A DNA stretch of 64,000 bases from positions 3,100,001-3,164,000 of the forward strand of contig NC_010334.1 of assembly GCF_000019185.1 (NCBI RefSeq), in the 5' to 3' direction. This DNA comes from Shewanella halifaxensis HAW-EB4. Lineage in GTDB: Bacteria; Pseudomonadota; Gammaproteobacteria; Enterobacterales; Shewanellaceae. Made by a program: the position numbers and the translations under genes. Positions 27,412 to 36,777 of the stretch are shown here, in pieces. The first letter of the stretch is position 1, and each line of letters begins with the position of its first letter. The notes below the pieces were generated by a model that was not told the DNA's origin, made no database searches, and saw only the letters and a program-made list of their open reading frames with translations.

Positions 27412-27649
27412 AGAACCACCTCATTAGCCTGTTTAGCGACACGAATATCCCGTTGTAACTGGGGAACTGACAGACTCGAACCTCAAAAGTAACATTATGT
27501 TAACACAGCATTTCCTGTGCTATATCGATCTTTACGAATAACAGCAAACGCTTTAATAACTAAAAAGAATAACGAAGAACAAACTATCACTTCTATTACT
27601 GCAAAAGCCTATTATGATTTAACTGTGCATTTAAAGGAGCAAGCAATCA

Positions 27650-28618
27650 ATGAGCAAAATTTTCGAAGATAACTCACAAACAATTGGTAACACCCCTCTT
27701 GTCCGTCTAAACCGTGTAAGTAATGGTAGAGTGCTTGCCAAGATAGAAGCTCGCAACCCAAGCTTTAGCGTTAAGTGCCGTATCGGTGCCAATATGATTT
27801 GGGATGCTGAGAAAAAAGGCCTTCTAACTCAAGAGCAAGAGCTTATTGAACCCACATCAGGCAACACCGGTATTGCTCTGGCTTATGTTGCTGCTGCTCG
27901 TGGATATAAGTTGACTCTAACAATGCCAAACACCATGAGTTTAGAGCGTAGAAAATTACTTAAAGCCCTTGGTGCCAACCTTGTGCTGACCGAAGGGGCT
28001 AAAGGCATGAAAGGGGCGATTGATAAGGCTGAAGAGATCAGACTATCAAACCCTGAAAAATATGTATTACTGCAGCAGTTTAATAACCCTGCGAACCCTG
28101 AGATCCACGAAAAAACCACTGGACCGGAAATCTGGAATGATACCGACGGTGAAGTCGATGTCGTTGTTGCGGGTGTAGGAACTGGCGGTACCATTACCGG
28201 TGTTAGCCGTTATATTAAGAACACTCAAGGTAAAGCGATTACATCGGTTGCAGTTGAGCCAACCGACTCACCCGTTATCGCGCAAACATTAGCAGGCCAA
28301 ACGATACAACCTGGACCACACAAGATCCAAGGTATTGGTGCAGGCTTCATCCCTGGAAACTTAGATCTTAACCTTATTGATCGCGTTGAAGCGGTAACCA
28401 ATGAAGAGTCTATTGAGATGGCCCAGCGTTTGATGAAAGAAGAAGGGATCTTAGTCGGTATTTCATCGGGTGCAGCGGTGGTAGCCGCAAACCGTATCGC
28501 CGCACTGCCTGAATTTGAAGGCCAGAATATCGTGGTTATTTTACCGTCAGCAGCTGAGCGTTACCTATCTTCAGCCCTGTTCCAAGGCCAGTTTAGCGAT
28601 GCCGAAAACGTGCAATAA
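27650..28618 (+). CDS. cysK: cysteine synthase A (O-acetylserine sulfhydrylase)
   Basis: PLP enzyme of 322 aa that makes cysteine from O-acetylserine and sulfide. The start MSKIFEDNSQTIGNTPLVRL and the PLP-Lys motif NPSFSVKCRIGANMIWD match CysK almost residue for residue; PTSGNTGIALAYVAA binds substrate and GTGGTITG the PLP phosphate. The 322-residue length and this sequence favour CysK over CysM. AAAGGAGCAAGC is a strong ribosome site. It ends at a bidirectional terminator. Confidence 0.97.
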   Translation: MSKIFEDNSQTIGNTPLVRLNRVSNGRVLAKIEARNPSFSVKCRIGANMIWDAEKKGLLTQEQELIEPTSGNTGIALAYVAAARGYKLTLTMPNTMSLERRKLLKALGANLVLTEGAKGMKGAIDKAEEIRLSNPEKYVLLQQFNNPANPEIHEKTTGPEIWNDTDGEVDVVVAGVGTGGTITGVSRYIKNTQGKAITSVAVEPTDSPVIAQTLAGQTIQPGPHKIQGIGAGFIPGNLDLNLIDRVEAVTNEESIEMAQRLMKEEGILVGISSGAAVVAANRIAALPEFEGQNIVVILPSAAERYLSSALFQGQFSDAENVQ

Positions 28619-28636
28619 CTTCACCTAGCGTAAAAT

Positions 28637-28666
28637 AAAAAACCCAAGCCTTAGCTTGGGTTTTTT
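28637..28666. terminator. bidirectional terminator between cysK and tetR-type gene
   Basis: AACCCAAGC and GCTTGGGTT form the stem around CTTA, with an A-run before and a T-run after. It overlaps the last codons of the convergent regulator gene. Confidence 0.9.
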
Positions 28667-29328
28667 ATTGCCATCACAATATGATTGACTGTTGAGCTGA
28701 CAATATCTAACAAGGCGTGATCATCAATATCAGTTCGAATAAGATACTGGTACTCTAGGAGTTTAATAATCGCTAACACCTGATGTGCATCGGCATTAGC
28801 CGAACTTGAGCCCATATCAGCAAAAAAATGCTTAATACTATCAAGAAAGGTTTTATCTAATGCGGTGATTGCCGCCGCCAGTTGCGGATTACGTAACGCC
28901 TCTTCATGAAACGCTACCTCAAGGATCCTGTCGTCTCGATGAGCTAACTGTTCTTTAATATGCTCACAGATAAATTGACTGAGATTATCGATAATAAACG
29001 CCTTCATCTGCGACTCATCAGCCGTTTGTTGCTCCAACCTAACACTCTCCACCAAGGCGTAACTCTTATGCTCTAATACCTTATTCATCCACAAGGTTTT
29101 TTCTGCAAAATAGGTTAAGGAATCACTGATAAGATCTTTAATATCATCGAAATAATAAGTAGTTGAAGATAGCGGCACATTAGCCTCACTAGCTACAGCA
29201 CGATGTCGAACTCCACGGATCCCCTCTCTTACGATTAAGCGCAAGGTTGCTTCTAATATTGCAATACGCCGTGCTTGACCATCGCTACGGCTTGATTGAC
29301 GACCCACATAGGTCAAAGGCACAAGCAT
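28651..29328 (-). CDS. TetR-family transcriptional regulator
   Basis: DNA-binding repressor-type protein of about 225 aa. The N-terminal helix-turn-helix (ATLRLIVREGIRGVRHRAVASEANVPLSSTTYYFDDIKDLI, about 26-66) is of the TetR type; the C-terminal domain binds an unknown ligand. The frame runs upstream to 29400, but GGGAG precedes ATG 29328 (MLVPLTYVGRQ), a better start. It is divergent from the methyltransferase gene, with a palindrome between them, so it probably controls that gene and itself. Confidence 0.85.
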   Translation of the reverse strand: MLVPLTYVGRQSSRSDGQARRIAILEATLRLIVREGIRGVRHRAVASEANVPLSSTTYYFDDIKDLISDSLTYFAEKTLWMNKVLEHKSYALVESVRLEQQTADESQMKAFIIDNLSQFICEHIKEQLAHRDDRILEVAFHEEALRNPQLAAAITALDKTFLDSIKHFFADMGSSSANADAHQVLAIIKLLEYQYLIRTDIDDHALLDIVSSTVNHIVMAIKNPS

Positions 29329-29396
29329 ATCGGCTCCCGTTAGACTAATAAATATGCTGCTTGAGCAGGCTAAAACCACTTTTAAACTTATTAAAA

Positions 29397-29414
29397 TCAC
29401 ACTTATCCGTGTGA
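29397..29414. promoter_or_regulatory. candidate TetR operator
   Basis: TCACAC-TTATCC-GTGTGA is a perfect inverted repeat with a six-base spacer, in the 173-base gap between the divergent TetR and methyltransferase genes. Placement suggests the regulator's own operator. Confidence 0.45.
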
Positions 29415-29501
29415 AGTAGGATCAAGCTCAAACAATTAACAAACTGTAACATGTAAAATTTGGCTCCACTAATACTCTGTAAGCTTATCTTGGTTGAACT
29501 T

Positions 29502-30575
29502 ATGTCTTTTTATCGCTCTCCTCTCTCTATCAGTGCTTTTGACGCAAAGTTTGAAGCGCAAAAAATTGCTTTTGCCCCAATTAGTTTTCAAGTAGCACGC
29601 TGTCTTTTAAAATTTAACTTATTACAACTCATCTCAGAGAGTGGCGAGAAAGGCTGTAGCCTAAATAGCTTGGCACAGCAATCTGAGCTATCTGAATATG
29701 CCGTAGGAGTATTGGTCGACATGGGACTCAGTATGGGTCTGCTCTATCTAAATGAAGACACGTACGTACTAGACAAAATTGGCCATTTTTTGCTGCATGA
29801 TGATATGGCAAAAACCAACTTAAATTTTACCCATGATGTGTGTTATCAAGGCCTATTCGAACTAGAAGCGTCATTAATTGAAGGTAAGCCTAAAGGATTA
29901 AGTTCCCTTGGTGACTGGCCAACGATTTACCCAGGGCTGAGTCAGCTGCCTGATGAAATAAAAAAGAGCTGGTTTGAGTTTGATCACTACTACTCAGATC
30001 ATGCTTTTGAATCGCTTCTACCGCTAATTTTTCAAGCTAAACCCAAACATATCGTTGATGTTGGTGGTAATACTGGCAAATGGGCATTGGCTTGCACGGG
30101 TTACGATAACCAAGTGCAGATCACCATTATGGACCTGCCTGGCCAGCTAAAGGTTGCTATGGAAAATGCGATGACTGCTGGGGTTTCTGAGCGCGTTCAA
30201 GCCTATGCCACCGATCTGCTCGATGAAAATAAACCCTTTTGTGAAGGCGGTGATCTGTATTGGATGAGCCAATTCTTAGACTGTTTTTCCGAGGCCGAAA
30301 TTCTCAGCATCTTAAAGAGAGCCGCATCAGTGATGAAGCCTGGGAGTGAACTTTGTATCTTAGAAACCTTCTGGGATCGCCAACCTTTTGAAGCGGGAGC
30401 CTATTGCGTCAATGCCACTTCTTTATATTTTACCGCCATCGCCAACGGTAATAGCCGCATGTATCACAGTAAAACCTTACTGACATTAATCAGCCAAGCA
30501 GGACTCTTTGTTGATGAAGATATCGACAATATCGGCCTAGGACATACGCTACTACGTTGTAAGCTCAAGCCTTAA
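29502..30575 (+). CDS. SAM-dependent methyltransferase, O-methyltransferase-like
   Basis: Cytoplasmic protein of about 357 aa. An N-terminal winged-helix dimerisation region (about 10-100) precedes a class I methyltransferase fold with the SAM motif IVDVGGNTGKWALA (about 184-197) and a conserved IMDLPGQL acidic loop. This layout is that of the acetylserotonin/caffeate O-methyltransferase superfamily, with a C-terminal part less typical. The frame is open from 29460; ATG 29502 (MSFYRSP) looks better, though neither has a strong ribosome site. Divergent from the TetR gene, which suggests ligand-induced expression. Confidence 0.78.
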   Translation: MSFYRSPLSISAFDAKFEAQKIAFAPISFQVARCLLKFNLLQLISESGEKGCSLNSLAQQSELSEYAVGVLVDMGLSMGLLYLNEDTYVLDKIGHFLLHDDMAKTNLNFTHDVCYQGLFELEASLIEGKPKGLSSLGDWPTIYPGLSQLPDEIKKSWFEFDHYYSDHAFESLLPLIFQAKPKHIVDVGGNTGKWALACTGYDNQVQITIMDLPGQLKVAMENAMTAGVSERVQAYATDLLDENKPFCEGGDLYWMSQFLDCFSEAEILSILKRAASVMKPGSELCILETFWDRQPFEAGAYCVNATSLYFTAIANGNSRMYHSKTLLTLISQAGLFVDEDIDNIGLGHTLLRCKLKP

Positions 30576-30629
30576 GCCCCATATATTAAAGACTCATTCG
30601 TTACAAACTTTAAGGTTTGCACGTTTAAG

Positions 30630-30667
30630 ACTTAAGCCTAAAGCGATTATTCGTTCTAGGCTTAAGT
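30630..30667. repeat. inverted repeat after the methyltransferase gene
   Basis: ACTTAAGCCTA and TAGGCTTAAGT are exact reverse complements around a 16-base loop. The gene-free stretch 30576-30877 also holds a second inverted repeat (30777-30799). It may be a terminator-like structure, but no long T-run follows. Confidence 0.55.
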
Positions 30668-30776
30668 TTACACAGGGCGTATTCAAATAGCCTTAGCCCA
30701 AACCAGCTTAAATTCGCTATCTCCAGTAAATCCATCCCCACTAATACCACTCTCACTAAGATCATCTCTCTCCATA

Positions 30777-30799
30777 TAGATTCAGTAAAATTGAATCTA
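30777..30799. promoter_or_regulatory. inverted repeat in the TDT promoter region
   Basis: TAGATTCA-GTAAAAT-TGAATCTA has perfect eight-base arms and lies 79 bases before the TDT transporter start. It is a candidate operator; no regulator gene is adjacent. Confidence 0.35.
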
Positions 30800-30877
30800 C
30801 GGTTAACATTATTTCAATTTTACTTACCAAACGGTACTTATAAAATAGCTGTATAAGATTGATTTCAGGAGAAAAAA

Positions 30878-31864
30878 ATGACCACAACACATAATAAGCT
30901 AAGACACCGAGTATCACGTTTACCAAGTCCGATGGCAGGGCTTGCACTGGCTATCGCTAGCTTAGGCTGGGCATGGGAAAGTATGCTGCCAAGTTTTGGT
31001 AACCAAGCTCAATTAGTAGGTGCGTCGATAGCGTCCGTTATGCTGCTGATGTTGGTAGCCAAATTTGTGCTTCATCCAAAAGTACTCATTCAAGAATTGA
31101 CTCACCCTGTGGTTGGTAGCGTGATCCCGACCTTTGCGATGGCCTTAATGGTAGTCTCGGCCGCCATAGGGCAATTTAATCACGGTGTAGCGGTAACAAT
31201 ATGGCTATTGGCTATTACCATTCATATCGTGTTTTTAACTCTGTTCATTTATTTCCGCGCCATTGATTTTAAACTCGAGCATATGGTGCCAAGTTGGTTT
31301 GTGCCACCTATCGGCATTATTGTCGCAGCGGTATCTTTTCCTCATGGCTCAGAGTTGCAGTATCAGTGGCTGGCCGATGCAATTCTCACCTTTGGCATGG
31401 TCAGCTATCTGGTGATGCTACCAATCATGATCTATCGCTTGATCTTCTGTGACCCCATTGCTGACGCAGCTAAGCCTACCATCGCAATTTTAGCAGCACC
31501 CGCGAGCCTCTCTTTAGCAGGCTACTTAACAATTTCAACTCAGCCATCATTGATTATCGTAGGAGTATTACTCACTCTTGCATTGCTAATGACAAGCGTG
31601 ATTTATCTAGCCTTCTTTCACTTACTAAGACTACCATTTTCACCCGGTTACGCCGCATTCACCTTCCCTATGGTCATTGGTGCTACCGCCCTATTTAAAA
31701 CGGTACAATGGTTAATAGCTACATACGGTGCAAGCGTGCTTTCCTTTGATTTACTTATCGCTGCAAAATTCGAGCTTATCATAGCGACACTTGTTGTTAC
31801 TTATGTTGCGCTAAAATACCTCATCCACTACAAGGCAAGTATTCTTGGCAGAACAGCGAATTAA
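30878..31864 (+). CDS. TDT-family transporter (TehA/SLAC1-like)
   Basis: Inner-membrane protein of 328 aa with about ten hydrophobic segments in the TDT/SLAC1 channel family, related to TehA and dicarboxylate/malate permeases. The N-terminal SPMAGLALAIASLGWAWE and the segment AFTFPMVIGATALFK are typical. TTCAGGAGAAAAAAATG is a strong ribosome site. Probable substrates are anions or small dicarboxylates. It stands alone, about 300 bases after the methyltransferase gene. Confidence 0.85.
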   Translation: MTTTHNKLRHRVSRLPSPMAGLALAIASLGWAWESMLPSFGNQAQLVGASIASVMLLMLVAKFVLHPKVLIQELTHPVVGSVIPTFAMALMVVSAAIGQFNHGVAVTIWLLAITIHIVFLTLFIYFRAIDFKLEHMVPSWFVPPIGIIVAAVSFPHGSELQYQWLADAILTFGMVSYLVMLPIMIYRLIFCDPIADAAKPTIAILAAPASLSLAGYLTISTQPSLIIVGVLLTLALLMTSVIYLAFFHLLRLPFSPGYAAFTFPMVIGATALFKTVQWLIATYGASVLSFDLLIAAKFELIIATLVVTYVALKYLIHYKASILGRTAN

Positions 31865-31971
31865 AAAGTTGATATAAATTACCCCGTTTAATTGTTACAC
31901 ATTAAGCCGTTAAAATAGTTAAACCTAAATGTAACATTTCTCTATTATCACCTCTTTCCCCAAGCCTTAAG

Positions 31972-31987
31972 TGTGACGCACCTCACA
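31972..31987. promoter_or_regulatory. CRP-type binding site upstream of the TonB receptor
   Basis: TGTGACGCACCTCACA has perfect TGTGA-N6-TCACA half-sites, flanked by AA-rich and TTT sequence as in the CRP consensus. It lies about 385 bases before the receptor start in the gene-free stretch 31865-32371, which holds no other clear gene. Receptor transcription probably responds to cAMP-CRP, the usual pattern for carbon-uptake receptors in these bacteria. Confidence 0.7.
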
Positions 31988-32371
31988 TTTCAGGCTTTTT
32001 GCATCACCTATTACACCACTGTATAGACTAATGTGTAATCAGCTAAAAATCAGCATAAATACCACAGGCAATTAAAAAACAAATAACAACTCAGCACCAT
32101 TGCAAATACAAAAATAACACGTATACATCACATTAAACACAAGAGCAACACAAACCCCCTTATGCGCCGCTCATTCATTCACATCCTGTTAACCAGCAGC
32201 TTTTCAAACTGAAAACAGGTAAATAAAACACCTGTAAATAGCATGTTGCCCCAGTTATTAACTTGTGCTTACATCCCATCTTAGCGATCACTTCTTGACA
32301 TATATTTACAAACACTTAAGAAGCAGAAACTAAACAAAAATAACTATTATAGGTTCCAGGGAGTAAAAGAT

Positions 32372-35080
32372 ATGCAGCTCAACTCAAGATTGGCCAAGGC
32401 TATTCGCTTTGCGTTAGCAACAGGTGCCGCAACAGCAGCACTTAGCTCGCCAGTTGTTCTTGCCGCAGATGATGAGAACGTAGAACGTATCCAAGTGACA
32501 GGTTCTCGTATTCAACGTAGTGATATGGAAACGGCAACGCCAGTGACTGTATTAAGTGCCGATGAGATGGCTAATCAGGGTTTCACGAGTATTCAAGATG
32601 CCTTAGAAAGCTTAACCTCATCTACAAGTGCAATGACGACTCAATCGGTTCATGGATTCACACCAGCAGCTTCATCTATTAGTCTTCGCGGTGCAGGCGC
32701 AAACCGCACGTTGACGCTGATCAATGGCAAAAGATTAAACCAATATCCAAAGCCAGCTGGCGGCACTGATAACTTTGTTGATACGGCGAACCTGCCGATG
32801 GAGGCGGTACAACGCATTGAGATTTTGCAATCCGGTGGTTCAGCCATTTATGGTGCCGATGCAGTTGGTGGTGTAATCAATATTATCTTGAAAAAAGACT
32901 TTGAAGGTGTTGCTGTTAAATATCGCCATGGCGATACCACAAATGGCGGCGGTGGCAACGATCGTGTGGCGCTATCAATAGGTGCTTCATCTGACAGAGG
33001 TAACGTATCAAGCTTTATCGAATTTACTGACAACGAGTCACTAAAAGCGACAGATAGAGAAAACTTCGGTTTACACACAGATAAAGTGCCTCACAGCCCA
33101 TTCTCTCAATACAGCTCATACGGTGCAAGAATCGCCGGTACTGGTGATGGTGCACGTCAACTAACAGCTGAAGAATGTACTGCTGGCGGCTTCTTATGGG
33201 ATTCTGCTCGTAACATTTGTGGTTTTGACCGCTCTGCATGGCGCGACTTACAACCTGAGAGCACGCGTTTTATCAGCTCAACAATCTTTAACTATGAACT
33301 TGCTGACGACGTCAGTTTTGTGGGTCGTTTAGACTTCGCAGAAGCAAAATCTGTCACTAACATCGAGCCTTCGGCAATCGATGACTACGATATTGCCGTC
33401 GATGGCAACCAATTAACCGTTAGTTACGGTCAAGTTGGTGCTGATAACTATATGAGCAAAGTGTTTGATGATAAGTCCACCGCACTAAATGGTGACTTTG
33501 CCAATGCCGAAGATGGTGATTACTATTACGCACGTCGTTTACATGAACTAGGTAATCGCACAACTGAAACTAAGACGAGCAATTACTTCTTCACCGCTGG
33601 CCTTGAAGGCTTAATTGCCGACGAATACAACTGGGATGCTTCGGTTAACTACGGCCGCACCAGCGTCGACGTATTTGGTGGCGGTAACGCAACCGTTGGC
33701 GGTATGTTTGACTACCTCACAGCTGGTGAAAATGGTAACTCACTACTAGAGAATATGTCTCCAGAAGATGCGGAAAAAGCCTCTTATAGCTCTTTTGAGC
33801 GCGCTCAGTCTACGCAAAAAAACATTCAAGCTAACATCACCGGCTCGCTATTTGAGATGGATGCTGGTGATGCCATGTTTGCTTTTGGTGGCGAGTATAC
33901 GATTCAAAGCTATGAAACAGATTCTGACTCTGAGTCTAAAAACGGTAACATCTTAGGTAAGGGCGGCTCATCGGGTGCGGGCGAGCGTAAAAACTGGGCA
34001 ACCTATGCTGAATTAAGTATTCCTGTACTTGATGAACTAACGATTGATGCGGCGCTGCGTTACGACCATTACGACAATTTTGGTGGCAATCTTTCACCAC
34101 AGATCGCAGTTGAGTATCGCCCACTAAGAGAGCTACTAGTCCGTGGTTCTTGGAGTTCTGTATTCCGTGCACCAGACATGCACCGTGTATATGGAGACCC
34201 AACCAACGGCTTTAACACAGTAATTGACTTTAAACAGTGTCAAGCTATGGGGGGAACACCGGGTACAAGTTACCCAGATGAAAACCTAAATGCTATCTGT
34301 AATGAGCTACATATCGACACCACAACGGGTGCGAACCAAGACTTAGAAGCAGAAACAGGCTACACCGCCAACCTAGGTGCGGTATGGGGCGGAGATTCAT
34401 TCAACGCATCATTCGATCTTTGGGAGTGGAAGCTAGATGACATGGTGAGTGATATCAGTGCTTCACAAGCCGCTCGTGAATATGAGCTGTATGAAGACAT
34501 GATCACCCGTGATGACAAAGGCACCATTACTCATATTAATGCAACAGCGCAAAACTTGGCGTACCAAGAAGTCCGTGGTTTTGACTTAACTGCTGGCTAC
34601 GACTGGGATCTAAATAGCTTTGGCGAACTAAAGCTTAACTTTAGCGGTACCTATATCTTAAACTCTGAGTATCAACTAACCCAGAGCGATCCAGTTGAAG
34701 ATGATATCGAAAACGGTGGTCTACCACAGTACCGTGCTAACTTGATCCTTGGCTACTTCATTGACGACTTTGAGGCCACACTCGGTGCTTACCACACTGC
34801 GCGTATGCACGGCTCACAATATAAGTCTTTCAAAGAAGCTGCTGAAGCTGCTGGTGACGTATTTGTTGAAGAGGATCATGAAGTTGCCTCTCAAACTAAG
34901 TGGAATCTGACGACGGGTTACACGTTCTCTGATTCAATTAAAGTTAAAGCGGGTATCGTTAACTTATTTGATGCAGGTCCTAACTTCGATCCAACAGCAA
35001 CATCATGGCCACACTACCCACGTAGCATCTATAACGCACGTGGACGCGAGTGGTTTGTTGAAGGTGAAGTGAAGTTCTAA
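32372..35080 (+). CDS. TonB-dependent outer-membrane receptor
   Basis: Outer-membrane receptor of 902 aa. A signal peptide ends near VLAAD (about residue 27), a TonB box-like VERIQVTGSRI follows (about 37-47), then the plug domain with GFTSIQDALESL, SLRGAGANRTLTLINGKRL and IYGADAVGGVINIILK, and the 22-strand barrel ending in WFVEGEVKF with a C-terminal Phe. It belongs to the group of large receptors with a short linker and no extra signalling domain. Ligand is unknown; with the CRP site, a peptide, carbohydrate or nucleoside is more likely than iron. GGGAGTAAAAGATATG gives a good start. Confidence 0.93.
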   Translation: MQLNSRLAKAIRFALATGAATAALSSPVVLAADDENVERIQVTGSRIQRSDMETATPVTVLSADEMANQGFTSIQDALESLTSSTSAMTTQSVHGFTPAASSISLRGAGANRTLTLINGKRLNQYPKPAGGTDNFVDTANLPMEAVQRIEILQSGGSAIYGADAVGGVINIILKKDFEGVAVKYRHGDTTNGGGGNDRVALSIGASSDRGNVSSFIEFTDNESLKATDRENFGLHTDKVPHSPFSQYSSYGARIAGTGDGARQLTAEECTAGGFLWDSARNICGFDRSAWRDLQPESTRFISSTIFNYELADDVSFVGRLDFAEAKSVTNIEPSAIDDYDIAVDGNQLTVSYGQVGADNYMSKVFDDKSTALNGDFANAEDGDYYYARRLHELGNRTTETKTSNYFFTAGLEGLIADEYNWDASVNYGRTSVDVFGGGNATVGGMFDYLTAGENGNSLLENMSPEDAEKASYSSFERAQSTQKNIQANITGSLFEMDAGDAMFAFGGEYTIQSYETDSDSESKNGNILGKGGSSGAGERKNWATYAELSIPVLDELTIDAALRYDHYDNFGGNLSPQIAVEYRPLRELLVRGSWSSVFRAPDMHRVYGDPTNGFNTVIDFKQCQAMGGTPGTSYPDENLNAICNELHIDTTTGANQDLEAETGYTANLGAVWGGDSFNASFDLWEWKLDDMVSDISASQAAREYELYEDMITRDDKGTITHINATAQNLAYQEVRGFDLTAGYDWDLNSFGELKLNFSGTYILNSEYQLTQSDPVEDDIENGGLPQYRANLILGYFIDDFEATLGAYHTARMHGSQYKSFKEAAEAAGDVFVEEDHEVASQTKWNLTTGYTFSDSIKVKAGIVNLFDAGPNFDPTATSWPHYPRSIYNARGREWFVEGEVKF

Positions 35081-35110
35081 ATAAGAACTGATATTAGTTT
35101 ACTCCACACT

Positions 35111-35138
35111 AAAACGGCATCCTAGGATGCCGTTTTTT
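35111..35138. terminator. bidirectional terminator after TonB receptor
   Basis: AAAACGGCATCC pairs with GGATGCCGTTTT around TA, with more Ts after. It serves the receptor and convergent YfcC genes. Confidence 0.9.
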
Positions 35139-35154
35139 ATCAGCGGTTCCAGCC

Positions 35155-36699
35155 CTAGCTAAATCCCATATAGTGCGCGCCAATCACAATCACACTCGAG
35201 GTCACAAATAGTGTCAGCATAAAACGCCAGATAAACTTAAGCCACTGACCCCAGTCGACACGGCACACACCTAATGTCGCCATCAAGGATGCCGATGTTG
35301 GTACCAATATATTGGTAAATCCATCGCCCAATTGAAATGCTAACACTGCCACCTGACGAGTGACTCCAACCAAGTCAGCAAGAGGAGCCATGAGTGGCAT
35401 GGTGAGCGCAGCCTGTCCCGAACCCGAGGTAACAAAGAAATTAAACACCGATTGGAACACATACATAAACCATGCCGACATCACGCTCGGAAGTTGGCCA
35501 ATAAACTCCCCCGCTTTACTCAATATGGTATTGAGTACACTTGGGGTTGAAGCATCTCCGCCACCGAGCAGCAGCAAAATACCCGAGGCACAGCCGACTA
35601 AAACAGCGGGTTCAAGCATAGTGGCAGCGCCCTGCTTAAAGCTCACCGCTACGGTATTGATATTCATCTTGTTGAGCTTAAAGACGACACCGATAATGCC
35701 GACAACAATCCCCATGGTGAAGAACTGACTGGCAATCTCTGGGATAAACCACGCCTTGGCAATCACCCCCCAGATGATCCACGCAACCGTTGCGAATATA
35801 GTGAGCAATACCAAGATATCGCCTAGGTTAAAGCGGCTTTCAAGGTTGGATTCTTTAAGGTTTTCTCTAAAGTAGCTATCACTTTGGTAACTAAAAGAGT
35901 GCGTAGGCATGGCTTTCACTTTGGCGGCATAACGCATGGTGAAGATAAGTCCCATCAGGGTAAAACCGGACCACATCACAAAGCGCATACCTGAGCCGGA
36001 CAACACTGGTACACCGGCGATACCTTGGGCGATAGCCACGCTAAATGGGTTCATCCAAGAGGAAGCGAAACCAATTTGAGTCGCTACATAGGTCACCATC
36101 ACTGTGGTAATACCATCATAGCCTAAGCGGATCATCAGCGGGCAGATGATAATGGCAAACGCAATCGCCTCCTCCCCCATGCCAAAGACTGCACCACCAA
36201 GGGAAAAGAGTATGAAAATTACTGGAATAAACAGCGCCTCATTACCACGGGTGCGATCAATTAGCTTTAAAATGCCGTTATCTATGGTACCTGTCGCCAT
36301 CACGATGCCAAAAGCACCGCCAATAACTAACATGAACATGATCACACCAATAGCACTACCCCACTTAGAGCCCGAGACTAAGCCTTCAAAGGCAAAGTTA
36401 AAGAAGCCCGCCCCGCCGTTGCCTTCAAATAGTGCGACAGGGTTTAATATGGGTGAGCCTGCATCATCGACTTCATAGGCAAAGGAGTTGGGATCGATAA
36501 CGCTGCGGCTCTTTTCCACACCATCAACAACGTAGCTAATGTCTTGAGTTTGAAATGAGCCAATAGGAACAAAATAAGTCAGAATTGCCGCCGCAATGGC
36601 AACGAAGAAGATAATGACGAGGGTGTCGGGCATTCTCACGGTTGTTTTCGGAGTAACCAACTGATTATCTAGGGTATTAGAAGCGCTAACAGGGTCCAT
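35155..36699 (-). CDS. YfcC-family anaerobic carrier-like permease
   Basis: Inner-membrane carrier of 514 aa with about 12 hydrophobic segments. MPDTLVIIFFVAIAAAILTYFVPIGSF at the start and GGAVFGMGEEAIAFA and ASSWMNPFSVAIAQGIAGVP inside match the YfcC/C4-dicarboxylate anaerobic carrier (DcuC-like) family. Substrates of related proteins are dicarboxylates or basic amino acids, so none can be fixed here. It is convergent with the TonB receptor, about 75 bases apart, and upstream of it (78 bases) ends panF on the same strand. Confidence 0.87.
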   Translation of the reverse strand: MDPVSASNTLDNQLVTPKTTVRMPDTLVIIFFVAIAAAILTYFVPIGSFQTQDISYVVDGVEKSRSVIDPNSFAYEVDDAGSPILNPVALFEGNGGAGFFNFAFEGLVSGSKWGSAIGVIMFMLVIGGAFGIVMATGTIDNGILKLIDRTRGNEALFIPVIFILFSLGGAVFGMGEEAIAFAIIICPLMIRLGYDGITTVMVTYVATQIGFASSWMNPFSVAIAQGIAGVPVLSGSGMRFVMWSGFTLMGLIFTMRYAAKVKAMPTHSFSYQSDSYFRENLKESNLESRFNLGDILVLLTIFATVAWIIWGVIAKAWFIPEIASQFFTMGIVVGIIGVVFKLNKMNINTVAVSFKQGAATMLEPAVLVGCASGILLLLGGGDASTPSVLNTILSKAGEFIGQLPSVMSAWFMYVFQSVFNFFVTSGSGQAALTMPLMAPLADLVGVTRQVAVLAFQLGDGFTNILVPTSASLMATLGVCRVDWGQWLKFIWRFMLTLFVTSSVIVIGAHYMGFS

Positions 36700-36777
36700 T
36701 TTGCCACCATTTTATTATTATATGGCGGCAATATAAACCAATGACTGACTATTAGCTAGCCAAGTTAACCATCTACC

